In this document: positions 1 through 5,989 of the stretch, one piece after another
How the letters are laid out: each line of letters begins with the position of its first letter
Numbering within the stretch: the first letter of the stretch is position 1
Made by a program: the position numbers and the translations under genes
The notes under the pieces: generated by a model
What the model saw: only the letters and a program-made list of their open reading frames with translations
The model's database searches: none
What the model was told of the DNA's origin: nothing
Assembly: GCA_947460795.1 (NCBI GenBank)
Contig: CANHJA010000142.1
Span: 1-5,989, forward strand
From: Bacteroidota bacterium
GTDB taxonomy: Bacteria > Bacteroidota > Bacteroidia > Chitinophagales > Chitinophagaceae
Reading direction: 5' to 3'
Length of the DNA: 5,989 nucleotides

Positions 1-1839
1 ACTTGGGATGAAGCGTATGATTATATTGCCAATAAATTGACGGAAATAAAATCAAATTATGGTGCTGATGCCATTGGAGGTATTTCATCTGCTCGATGTA
101 CCAATGAAGAAAATTATTTGATGCAAAAATTTATTCGCACCACCATTGGTACGAATAATATTGACAGTTGTGCTCGTGTATGCCACAGCCCAACTGCATT
201 AGGCATGCAACGAACTTTTGGCACTGGCGCTGCAACCAATTCAGTCATTGATTTGAAATATGCAAACTGCATTATGGTCATTGGTGCTAACCCAACAGAT
301 GGGCATCCTGTAACTGGGGCAAAAATGAAGCAATTTGCCATGAAACAAAATCATGTAACAATTGTTATTGATCCTCGTCGAACAGAATTAGCAACCTATG
401 CAACCTATCATTTACAATTGAAGCCAGGAACCAATGTAGCCTTGCTAAACATGCTATTGCATTACATTATTAAAGAAAATTTAGAAGATAAAAACTTCAT
501 CGAAAACAGAACAGAAGGCTATGAAGATTTCAAAAATCATGTACTTTCTTTTGATGTTGATGAGTTGGAAAAAATAACGGGCGTTGATAAAAATTTAGCT
601 CGTGAAGCAGCTATGGCTTATGCTAAAGCAAGCAATGCGATGAGCTTTCATGGATTGGGAGTGACGGAGCATTCGCAAGGAACGTTTACTGTAATGCTCA
701 TTGCTGATTTGGCTATGATTACTGGAAACATTGGCCGCAGGGGCGTTGGTGTAAATCCGCTTCGAGGACAAAACAATGTACAAGGCGCTGCCGATATGGG
801 TTGTCAACCCCATCAAGGTGCTGGCTACTTAGATGTTACCAATCCAGAATACCATGCAAAATACGAAGCGTTTTATGGTGTAAAATTGCCTAATTATATT
901 GGATTAAAAATTCCTCAAATGTATGATGCGGCCATTGATGGAAAATTCAAAGCCTTGTGGTTAATGGGAGAAGACAATGTGCAAACGGATCCGAATACCA
1001 ACAAAGTAAAAGAAGCGATGAATCATTTGGAGCTGTTAGTGGTTCAAGAATTATTTATGACCGAGACCGCAAAAATGGCGCATGTGGTTTTGCCAGCTAC
1101 TTCTTTTTTAGAAAAAAGTGGCACCTTTACCAATGGTGAACGTCGCATTCAACGCGTGAATAAAGTTGTTGAGCCCCTTGTAGGCACCAAACAAGATGGA
1201 CAAATTATTATTGACATCATGAACAAAATGGGAGGCAATGAACAAGAGTATAATCCGAAAACTTTGTTGGAAGAAATTTCGCAAATCGTTCCATTTTTTG
1301 CCGGAGTTAAATGGGATGAATTGGGCATTAATGGCAAGCAATGGCCTGTATTGGCCGATGGTTCAGACACAGAAATTTTGCACATTGATGGATTTAAAAT
1401 GGGCAAAGGTCAGTTTAAAAAAGCAACTTGGATTCAAACAACAGAGCTAACGGATAATGAAAAAGACTTCCCTTATATTTTAACGACCAATCGTGAATTG
1501 GAACATTATAATTGTGGTGCTCAAACTCGTAGAACTGGCAATGCTGAAATTTTACTAACTGATTCATTATTGATAAATCCATTTGATGCTTTGCAAAATA
1601 ATATTGAAGAAGGCGATATGGTTTGCATTGAAAGTGCAAGAGGAAAAATTGATGTGAAAGCTAAAATTACCGACGAAGTAAAACCAGGTATTCTTTCTTC
1701 CACATTTCATTATCCTGAAGTTAGCATGAATATATTAACTAGCTCGGTAACCGATGGGGATGCACTTTGCCCTGAATATAAAGTATGTGCTGTGCGCATT
1801 AGGAAGAGTAAAGGCAAGTATAAAATTTCAAAAAATTAA
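1..1839 (+). CDS. fdhF: Formate dehydrogenase alpha subunit, molybdopterin-binding (5'-truncated)
   Basis: The reading frame is open from base 1 and encodes 612 visible residues, so the true start lies upstream; the TTG at 37 is internal. The first residues, TWDEAYDYIANKL, match the segment that follows the N-terminal [4Fe-4S] domain in molybdopterin oxidoreductases, so that cluster domain is outside the window. Visible motifs are CARVCHSP, with the expected Mo-ligand Cys at fragment residue 61 (bases 181-183) followed by the conserved His62; VNPLRGQNNVQGAADMG, with the expected active-site Arg at residue 255; LPATSFLEKSGTFTNGERR at 364-382; and the C-terminal dinucleotide-binding motif NRELEHYNCGAQTRRTGN at 497-514. 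These point to formate dehydrogenase (formate to CO2, two electrons) rather than nitrate reductase or arsenite oxidase. It is a Cys form, not a selenocysteine form. NAD-linked (FdsA-like) and ferredoxin/hydrogenase-linked types cannot be separated without the N-terminus. No accessory fdh gene follows. Confidence 0.93.
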   Translation, partial: TWDEAYDYIANKLTEIKSNYGADAIGGISSARCTNEENYLMQKFIRTTIGTNNIDSCARVCHSPTALGMQRTFGTGAATNSVIDLKYANCIMVIGANPTDGHPVTGAKMKQFAMKQNHVTIVIDPRRTELATYATYHLQLKPGTNVALLNMLLHYIIKENLEDKNFIENRTEGYEDFKNHVLSFDVDELEKITGVDKNLAREAAMAYAKASNAMSFHGLGVTEHSQGTFTVMLIADLAMITGNIGRRGVGVNPLRGQNNVQGAADMGCQPHQGAGYLDVTNPEYHAKYEAFYGVKLPNYIGLKIPQMYDAAIDGKFKALWLMGEDNVQTDPNTNKVKEAMNHLELLVVQELFMTETAKMAHVVLPATSFLEKSGTFTNGERRIQRVNKVVEPLVGTKQDGQIIIDIMNKMGGNEQEYNPKTLLEEISQIVPFFAGVKWDELGINGKQWPVLADGSDTEILHIDGFKMGKGQFKKATWIQTTELTDNEKDFPYILTTNRELEHYNCGAQTRRTGNAEILLTDSLLINPFDALQNNIEEGDMVCIESARGKIDVKAKITDEVKPGILSSTFHYPEVSMNILTSSVTDGDALCPEYKVCAVRIRKSKGKYKISKN

Positions 1840-1874
1840 AAGATATTCACTTAAATTTATTTAAAAAAAAAGTT

Positions 1875-2351
1875 ATGTATAAAATTATTTTCTCATTAGC
1901 AGCGTCAATTTTAGTTTTATTTACTCATGCAAAAGCGCAAGAATTTAACAGCTCGGTCCCTAAAAAAATTGTGATCGTATTGAGTACAAAAGATTACGCT
2001 ACCGCAAAAAATTTTGCAATTGAAGTTTCTAAAAAATTAGGAAAATCTTTAGAGTTGAATGGACTAAAACCCAATAGAGAATTAGGTTTAACGTTTAGCA
2101 AAGAAGATTGTGAGTCCTATGGTTATCCCTGCTATATACCAAGAGGAGAAGGCAACGCAGAAAATAGCGATTATATCTCTGTTGAGTATTCTAATGGCTA
2201 CGAAGGCTTTGCAAAAGGATATTATATTGTAGTAGCAGGCATTGGCGATCCTAATTCTGCTTTTCTAACAAGAGTTTTAGCGAATGCAAAAAGATATTAT
2301 AAAGATGCTTATGCTAAACAAACAAAAGTATGGTTTGGTTGCATGCATTAA
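1875..2351 (+). CDS. Secreted protein of unknown function, possible SPOR-like fold
   Basis: This 158-residue protein has a Sec signal peptide: a charged start (MYK), a hydrophobic core at about 4-17, and a likely cleavage after AKA at residue 21, before Gln22. The mature part looks like two beta-alpha-beta halves. Residues 30-57 contain KKIVIVLSTKDYATAKNFA and residues 115-154 contain GYYIVVAGIGDPNSA, a helix, then a strand ending in KVWFG. The second half resembles a SPOR (peptidoglycan-binding) repeat, but this is inferred from pattern only. Cys79 and Cys86 (DCESYGYPC) could form a disulfide. A third Cys lies in the C-terminal tetrapeptide GCMH. I recall similar hypothetical proteins in Flavobacteria and relatives but no known function. 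The ATG at 1875 follows a run of nine A's rather than a Shine-Dalgarno sequence. It starts 35 bases after the formate dehydrogenase stop, so co-transcription is possible but no functional link is evident. Confidence 0.85.
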   Translation: MYKIIFSLAASILVLFTHAKAQEFNSSVPKKIVIVLSTKDYATAKNFAIEVSKKLGKSLELNGLKPNRELGLTFSKEDCESYGYPCYIPRGEGNAENSDYISVEYSNGYEGFAKGYYIVVAGIGDPNSAFLTRVLANAKRYYKDAYAKQTKVWFGCMH

Positions 2352-2382
2352 TGGATGATTTAATTAAAATAAATATCCCTCA

Positions 2383-2392
2383 AAGCGCGCTT
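2383..2392. other. GC-rich palindrome upstream of the lipoprotein gene
   Basis: AAGCGCGCTT is a perfect 10-base palindrome, 19 bases before the ATG at 2412, and the only GC-rich spot in the 60-base gap after the secreted-protein gene. With no loop it is not a usual terminator. It could be an operator half or chance; no regulator can be named. Confidence 0.2.
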
Positions 2393-2411
2393 GTATTAAA
2401 ACCTAACATCT

Positions 2412-2825
2412 ATGAAAAAACTATTTTCATTTATTGCCGTTCTAATGATTTCATCTTGTTGTAAAGTTAAAATTGAATTCGAATCAATCAAGAAAATTTC
2501 ATTTGTCAATTTTTCGATCAGTGAAGTGGATACCTTTTATGTTTTACCTATTATTAAAGACAGTGTAATTAATTTTTCTGAATATTATTTATTTCAAGAA
2601 ACGACTACGAATTTATCTACTACATTACTTAAAAATAGTTTAAAACCTTTTTCTCAAATTGAAATTGTTTTAAAAGATACCAGCAAACGATTTTTAATTG
2701 ATAGCATCATTTCTCATACTGAAAAATTAGGCAAAGGCAGATGTGCTGGAAGTATTACTAAAATTGATGGGTATAAAATCAATGGTATCTTTAAGCCATT
2801 GAATTATATAGAAGTTGTAAAATAA
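2412..2825 (+). CDS. Small lipoprotein of unknown function
   Basis: This 137-residue protein begins MKKLFSFIAVLMISSCC. The lipobox I-S-S-C places the lipidated Cys at residue 16 (bases 2457-2459), with a second Cys directly after it. The short 15-residue leader is typical of Bacteroidota lipoproteins, so an outer- or inner-membrane anchor is expected. The acidic motif often linked to surface export in this phylum is not clear after the Cys (the sequence runs CKVKIEFE). The rest is Ser/Thr/Ile-rich with alternating hydrophobic stretches suggesting beta structure, and there is a Cys at 111 in GRCAGS. No family is recognised. It follows the upstream secreted protein by 60 bases on the same strand, so the two may share a transcript. 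The stop lies 2 bases from the stop of the opposing barrel gene. The ATG at 2412 is chosen because it gives a complete signal sequence. Confidence 0.8.
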   Translation: MKKLFSFIAVLMISSCCKVKIEFESIKKISFVNFSISEVDTFYVLPIIKDSVINFSEYYLFQETTTNLSTTLLKNSLKPFSQIEIVLKDTSKRFLIDSIISHTEKLGKGRCAGSITKIDGYKINGIFKPLNYIEVVK

Positions 2826-2834
2826 TTTTAAAAT
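2818..2834. other. AT-only palindromes across the convergent stop codons
   Basis: TAAAATAATTTTA (2818-2830) is a palindrome around a central A, and it overlaps ATTTTAAAAT (2825-2834). They span both stop codons and the 2-base gap between the lipoprotein and barrel genes. It might contribute to bidirectional termination, but with no GC stem it would be a weak hairpin, and AT palindromes are common in such DNA. Confidence 0.25.
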
Positions 2835-3646
2835 CTAAATCCTAAATTAACTCCACCGCCTCTTATTCCAACACCATTCATGGAACCTTGCACGGTTAGT
2901 TTGTTAGCAGAAACTTCATATTTGAAATTCTTCACTAAATTGGCTATGGATACTTGTGTAGTAGCTAAAAAATCTCTTACATCTTGTTGGTCATTTACAG
3001 ATAAAGTAACCGAAGAATTAGAAGTGATATCAATAGCAGTTGTCATATAATGAGTACCAATAATGAATATATCCAATGATACACTTTTGCCAATTTTAAA
3101 ATGTTGGCCGATCATTAATCCACCACCAAAAGACAAAAAGCTTCCTTTCGTTGTAATATTTTGTGCTTTGTTAAAATCATCAGTGTAATTGATAGGAAAT
3201 GAAATATCTGTATTTCTAATTCTGAAATATGGAGCCAAATAAAACCCTTTTAATGCACGACGGAAATACAATCTAAATTCTGGAGTGATAGCCCAACCAC
3301 TTATTTTTAAATTTTTAAAAACCTTAGCAGTGTCATCAATGAAGTTTGAAAAAAGCTCAACTGCAGGCAAGTTGCTTTCTAAAGAATATCGACCTTGTAA
3401 AGCAAAAGAAAAGTTTTTAGTCAATGCTCTTTCATATTGTAATCCAATTATTTTATTATTGAGCGAAGATAAATTTAGTTTAATTACATTCTTTTTGTCT
3501 GTATTCTCTTCATCTTTGCTAGAGCTAAATTCACCACTAATTCCACCACCCATAATTCTAAATCTACCATCTTCTACATAATGACGTTGAGCATATAGAT
3601 GATTCAATGAAAATATTAAAGCAATAAGGAATACTATTTGTTTCAT
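2828..3646 (-). CDS. Outer-membrane beta-barrel protein, DUF3575-like
   Basis: This gene encodes 272 residues from the ATG at 3646. A longer reading from TTG at 3664 adds six residues (MSLIFF) before the signal peptide and would overlap the proposed -7 box, so the ATG is preferred. The signal peptide MKQIVFLIALIFSLNHLYA probably ends before Gln20. The mature protein has alternating amphipathic strands and ends in GGVNLGFRF, a C-terminal Phe typical of barrels inserted by the BAM complex. Segments such as NVIKLNLSSLNNKIIGLQY, then LKISGWAITPEFRLYF, then GFYLAPYFR resemble Bacteroidota proteins annotated DUF3575, recalled without a database search. The substrate or role is unknown. It is transcribed divergently from valS and convergently with the lipoprotein gene, so it is probably monocistronic. 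Confidence 0.88.
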   Translation of the reverse strand: MKQIVFLIALIFSLNHLYAQRHYVEDGRFRIMGGGISGEFSSSKDEENTDKKNVIKLNLSSLNNKIIGLQYERALTKNFSFALQGRYSLESNLPAVELFSNFIDDTAKVFKNLKISGWAITPEFRLYFRRALKGFYLAPYFRIRNTDISFPINYTDDFNKAQNITTKGSFLSFGGGLMIGQHFKIGKSVSLDIFIIGTHYMTTAIDITSNSSVTLSVNDQQDVRDFLATTQVSIANLVKNFKYEVSANKLTVQGSMNGVGIRGGGVNLGFRF

Positions 3647-3661
3647 AAAAAAAATTAAACT

Positions 3662-3669
3662 CAAATATA
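3662..3669 (-). promoter_or_regulatory. -7 box for the outer-membrane barrel gene
   Basis: Read on the minus strand this is TATATTTG, identical to the valS -7 box, and it ends 15 bases before the ATG at 3646. That predicts a leader of about 10 bases. No good -33 TTG lies 17-23 bases upstream. Instead the minus-strand A8 tract of the inverted repeat (3693-3700) begins 23 bases upstream of the box and may act as an UP-like element. Confidence 0.4.
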
Positions 3670-3690
3670 TATCATATCCTCAATATGCTG

Positions 3691-3722
3691 TATTTTTTTT
3701 AGTAAAGCTTCTAAAAAAAATA
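3691..3722. repeat. Perfect 12-bp inverted repeat in the divergent intergenic region
   Basis: The arm TATTTTTTTTAG (3691-3702) is the exact reverse complement of CTAAAAAAAATA (3711-3722), with an 8-base spacer TAAAGCTT that itself contains the palindrome AAGCTT. It lies between two outward-facing promoters, so it is not a normal terminator for either neighbouring gene. A regulator-binding site, paired A-tract UP elements, or an insulator stopping read-through are all possible; none is proven. Confidence 0.7.
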
Positions 3723-3733
3723 TTCTTACATCC

Positions 3734-3741
3734 TAAATTTG
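3734..3741 (+). promoter_or_regulatory. Alternative -7 box upstream of valS
   Basis: TAAATTTG fits TAnnTTTG and would give a valS leader of about 45 bases. No TTG is found at a suitable distance upstream; the expected -33 position falls in the A-tract of the 12-bp inverted repeat. It is a weaker candidate than the proximal promoter. Confidence 0.25.
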
Positions 3742-3756
3742 GGGTATTTCACAAGG

Positions 3757-3786
3757 TTGTAGATATAACTTCTATTCCTATATTTG
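3757..3786 (+). promoter_or_regulatory. Bacteroidota-type promoter of valS
   Basis: TTG at 3757-3759 and TATATTTG at 3779-3786 are separated by 19 bases, matching the phylum's sigma-ABfr-type -33 (TTG/TTTG) and -7 (TAnnTTTG) consensus. The -7 box ends 5 bases before the valS ATG. Transcription would therefore start at or within a few bases of the start codon. Short AT-rich motifs of this kind can arise by chance; the correct spacing and position raise confidence. Confidence 0.6.
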
Positions 3787-3791
3787 CAACT

Positions 3792-5989
3792 ATGGAATTA
3801 TCAAAAAACTATATCCCTCAAGAAGCAGAGAACAAATGGTACGAACATTGGGTAAATAGTGGCTATTTTAGCTCTACACCCAACGAAAAACCAGCATATA
3901 CCATTGTAATTCCACCACCAAATGTTACGGGTGTTTTGCATATGGGACATTGTTTAAATAATACCATTCAAGATATTTTAATCAGACGAGCAAGAATGCA
4001 AGGGTTTAATGCATGTTGGGTGCCAGGTACCGATCATGCTTCTATTGCAACTGAAGCGAAGGTTGTACAAATGTTACGTGAAAAAGGAATTACAAAATCA
4101 TCTCTTACTCGGGAAGAATTTTTGGACTATGCTTGGGAATGGAAAGAAAAATATGGTGGAATCATTCTTAAACAATTGCGCAAGTTGGGTTGTTCATTAG
4201 ATTGGGACCGAACATCTTTTACAATGGATGATGATTACTATAAAGCCGTAATTAAAATATTTGTAAAACTATACAACGACGGCATTATTTATAGAGGTTT
4301 GCGCATGGTCAATTGGGATCCTGCAAGTAAAACAGCTTTAAGTGATGAGGAAGTAATTTTTAAAGAAATCGATTCCAAATTATATTATGTAAAATATCCA
4401 TTAGTTGAAGATAATTCTAAATATATGATGGTGGCTACAACACGCCCTGAAACCATTTTAGGTGATGTAGCCATTTGTGTAAATCCTGCGGATGAGCGCT
4501 ATAAAGATTGGGTAGGAAAAGAAGTGGTAGTGCCTATCATTAATCGAAAAATAAAAATTATTGCTGATGAATATGTAGATGCAGAGTTTGGAACAGGCGC
4601 TTTAAAAATTACTCCAGCGCATGATAAAAATGACAATGAAATTGGACGAAAACACAATTTGAAATCAATTGATACATTGGATGCAGATGGTAAGTTTACA
4701 GCAGCACAATTGGAAGAAGAATGGATCAATGATTTAGTAAAAAGTTACCAAGGAATTGATCGATTTGATTTGCGTAAAAAAATAGTGGAAGACATTTCAG
4801 CACTTGGTCAAATTGAAAAAATAGAAGATTATAAAGGGCAAGTAGGAACGAGTGAAAGAACCGGAGCTGTGATAGAATCTCGATTGAGTATGCAATGGTT
4901 CATGGATATGAAAACGTTTTTAGGGAAACACCCTGAAACCTTATCTGCTGTGATGAATGATGAAATTAAATTTCATCCAGCAAAACTAAAAAATACGTAT
5001 AATCATTGGTTAGAAAATATTAAAGATTGGTGTATTAGTCGCCAACTTTGGTGGGGTCAGCAAATACCTGCTTGGTATGATGAAAATGGAAATTTTGTTG
5101 TTGCAGAAACTCTTGAAGCTGCAAAAGCGATGTTCGAAATTCAATTTCCGAATTCCGAACATCAAACATCGAATATCGTTCAAGATGAAGATTGTTTAGA
5201 TACTTGGTTTTCATCTTGGTTATGGCCAATGGAAGTTTTCAAGGGGATCAGTAATCCAAATAATGAAGAAGTAAATTATTATTATCCAACGACCACCTTG
5301 GTTACAGGGCAAGATATTATTTTCTTTTGGGTGGCTCGAATGATTATGGCAGGATTTGAATTTAAACAACAAATTCCGTTTAAAGATGTTTATTTCACGG
5401 GCATGGTGCGTGATAAGCAAGGTCGGAAAATGAGCAAACAATTGGGCAATAGCCCTGATTTATTGGGCCTTATTGATCAATTCGGAGCCGATGCTGTACG
5501 TTTTGGAATTATGATTACTTCACCAGCAGGAAATGATTTGTTATTTGATGAAAGTGGATTGGAGCAAGGAAAAATGTTTGGCAATAAAATATGGAATGCC
5601 ATGAAATTGCTTCATATTTTAAATGAAAAAGAGAAAGTAGTGGACGATCACAATGAAGCCATTTTCCCTTCGATTTGGTTTGAAGCACGATTGGCTGAAG
5701 TGCAAAATTTAATAGAACAAGATTGCAAAGAATTCAAATTAAGTGAAGCATTGAAAAAAGTGTATTCACTTATTTGGGATGATTATTGTAGCTGGTATTT
5801 AGAGTGGATTAAACCTGCACAAGATCAACCGATTAATCAATACAATATTGACAAAGCCTTCTTCTTTTTTGAAGAATTAATGAAAATATTGCATCCTTTT
5901 ATGCCTTTCATTACGGAAGAAATATATCATTCTTTAAAAGAAAGAAAAGAAGGAGATGATATTACCATTTCAAAGTTGTTAGATGCTAG
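3792..5989 (+). CDS. valS: Valine--tRNA ligase (3'-truncated)
   Basis: An uninterrupted frame runs from ATG 3792 to the window edge with no stop: 732 complete codons, whereas ValS in this phylum is usually about 870-880 residues, so roughly 140 are missing. The enzyme joins valine to tRNA-Val in the cytoplasm using ATP. Class I motifs, by residue: HMGH (HIGH) at 50-53 after PPPNVTGVL; LDWDRT ending at 141; TTRPET at 216-221 and GTGALKITPAHD at 267-278 in the CP1 editing domain that hydrolyses Thr-tRNA-Val; DWCISRQLWWGQ at 412-423; QDEDCLDTWFSS at 464-475; KMSKQ (KMSKS) at 546-550; and HPFMPFITEE at 701-710 in the anticodon-binding domain. The missing end should hold the rest of that domain and any C-terminal coiled coil. 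ATG 3792 gives the usual N-terminus (NYIPQEAENKWYEHW). Oddity: residues 448-461 are a 7-residue repeat encoded by a heptanucleotide array. Confidence 0.97.
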   Translation, partial: MELSKNYIPQEAENKWYEHWVNSGYFSSTPNEKPAYTIVIPPPNVTGVLHMGHCLNNTIQDILIRRARMQGFNACWVPGTDHASIATEAKVVQMLREKGITKSSLTREEFLDYAWEWKEKYGGIILKQLRKLGCSLDWDRTSFTMDDDYYKAVIKIFVKLYNDGIIYRGLRMVNWDPASKTALSDEEVIFKEIDSKLYYVKYPLVEDNSKYMMVATTRPETILGDVAICVNPADERYKDWVGKEVVVPIINRKIKIIADEYVDAEFGTGALKITPAHDKNDNEIGRKHNLKSIDTLDADGKFTAAQLEEEWINDLVKSYQGIDRFDLRKKIVEDISALGQIEKIEDYKGQVGTSERTGAVIESRLSMQWFMDMKTFLGKHPETLSAVMNDEIKFHPAKLKNTYNHWLENIKDWCISRQLWWGQQIPAWYDENGNFVVAETLEAAKAMFEIQFPNSEHQTSNIVQDEDCLDTWFSSWLWPMEVFKGISNPNNEEVNYYYPTTTLVTGQDIIFFWVARMIMAGFEFKQQIPFKDVYFTGMVRDKQGRKMSKQLGNSPDLLGLIDQFGADAVRFGIMITSPAGNDLLFDESGLEQGKMFGNKIWNAMKLLHILNEKEKVVDDHNEAIFPSIWFEARLAEVQNLIEQDCKEFKLSEALKKVYSLIWDDYCSWYLEWIKPAQDQPINQYNIDKAFFFFEELMKILHPFMPFITEEIYHSLKERKEGDDITISKLLDA
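5128..5178 (+). repeat. Degenerate heptanucleotide array inside valS
   Basis: From 5135 the sequence divides into six consecutive 7-base units: CGAAATT, CAATTTC, CGAATTC, CGAACAT, CAAACAT, CGAATAT. A possible earlier unit is CGATGTT at 5128, and a trailing CG sits at 5177-5178. Positions 1 and 3 of the unit are invariant (C and A), and position 4 is A in five of the six. Because 3 x 7 = 21, the frame yields a 7-residue repeat: FEIQFPN (5133-5153) then SEHQTSN (5154-5174), sharing E, Q and N at positions 2, 4 and 7. The array also contains the palindrome GAAATTCAATTTC (5136-5148) and 12-base arms at 5130-5141 and 5151-5162 that match at 11 of 12 positions. Confidence 0.65.

Noticed and set aside
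181..183. Possible selenocysteine at the formate dehydrogenase active site.
   Set aside because: The codon is TGC (Cys), so no recoding is needed.
1851..1864. TTAAAT-TT-ATTTAA inverted repeat after the formate dehydrogenase stop as a terminator.
   Set aside because: The loop is only 2 bases and the stem is all A/T, so it would not form a stable terminator hairpin.
3285..3581. Plus-strand 98-codon reading frame inside the barrel gene.
   Set aside because: It is antisense to a protein with a signal peptide and a barrel C-terminus, and it shows no recognisable domain or start context.
3647..3664. Upstream TTG start for the barrel gene adding MSLIFF.
   Set aside because: The ATG at 3646 gives a clean signal peptide, and the TTG would overlap the proposed -7 box at 3662-3669.
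4009..4200. Plus-strand 63-codon frame starting within valS.
   Set aside because: It is a frame-shifted shadow of conserved ValS sequence; the real frame is unbroken and motif-rich here.
5035..5229. Minus-strand 64-codon reading frame opposite valS, with a peptide resembling MFDVRNSEIEFRTS.
   Set aside because: It is antisense to a clear valS frame. The peptide-like pattern comes from the heptamer array read on the other strand, not from a gene.

Overview
The window looks like chromosomal DNA of a Bacteroidota bacterium, possibly near the Chitinophagales; the order is inferred and uncertain. The DNA is AT-rich. Starts lack clear Shine-Dalgarno sequences. Signal peptides end in Ala-Gln, as is common in this phylum, and TAnnTTTG promoter boxes are present. 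A DUF3575-like outer-membrane barrel and a valyl-tRNA synthetase with a KMSKQ signature and a DTWFSSWLWP segment also fit.

Layout: (1) 1-1839 (+) is the 3' part of a molybdopterin formate dehydrogenase alpha subunit, with its 5' end outside the window. (2) 1875-2351 (+) encodes a small secreted protein of unknown function with a possible SPOR-like fold. (3) 2412-2825 (+) encodes a small lipoprotein of unknown function. (4) 2828-3646 (-) encodes an outer-membrane beta-barrel protein that converges tail-to-tail on the lipoprotein gene with only 2 bases between stop codons. (5) 3647-3791 is a divergent promoter region with two opposed TATATTTG boxes and a perfect 12-bp inverted repeat between them. 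(6) 3792-5989 (+) is valS, open to the window end and missing its C-terminal part.

The genes do not form one pathway. The formate dehydrogenase serves formate oxidation or CO2 reduction, three genes make unrelated or unknown envelope proteins, and valS is a translation housekeeping gene. No phage, transposon, CRISPR, tRNA or rRNA was seen.

The most unusual signal is inside valS at 5128-5178. It is a degenerate array of 7-base units (CGAACAT-like), translated in frame as a 7-residue peptide repeat in a variable loop just before a conserved synthetase motif. It resembles a dispersed heptamer repeat that has entered a protein-coding gene. The second is the valS promoter: its -7 box ends only 5 bases before the ATG, which suggests a leaderless or nearly leaderless mRNA.
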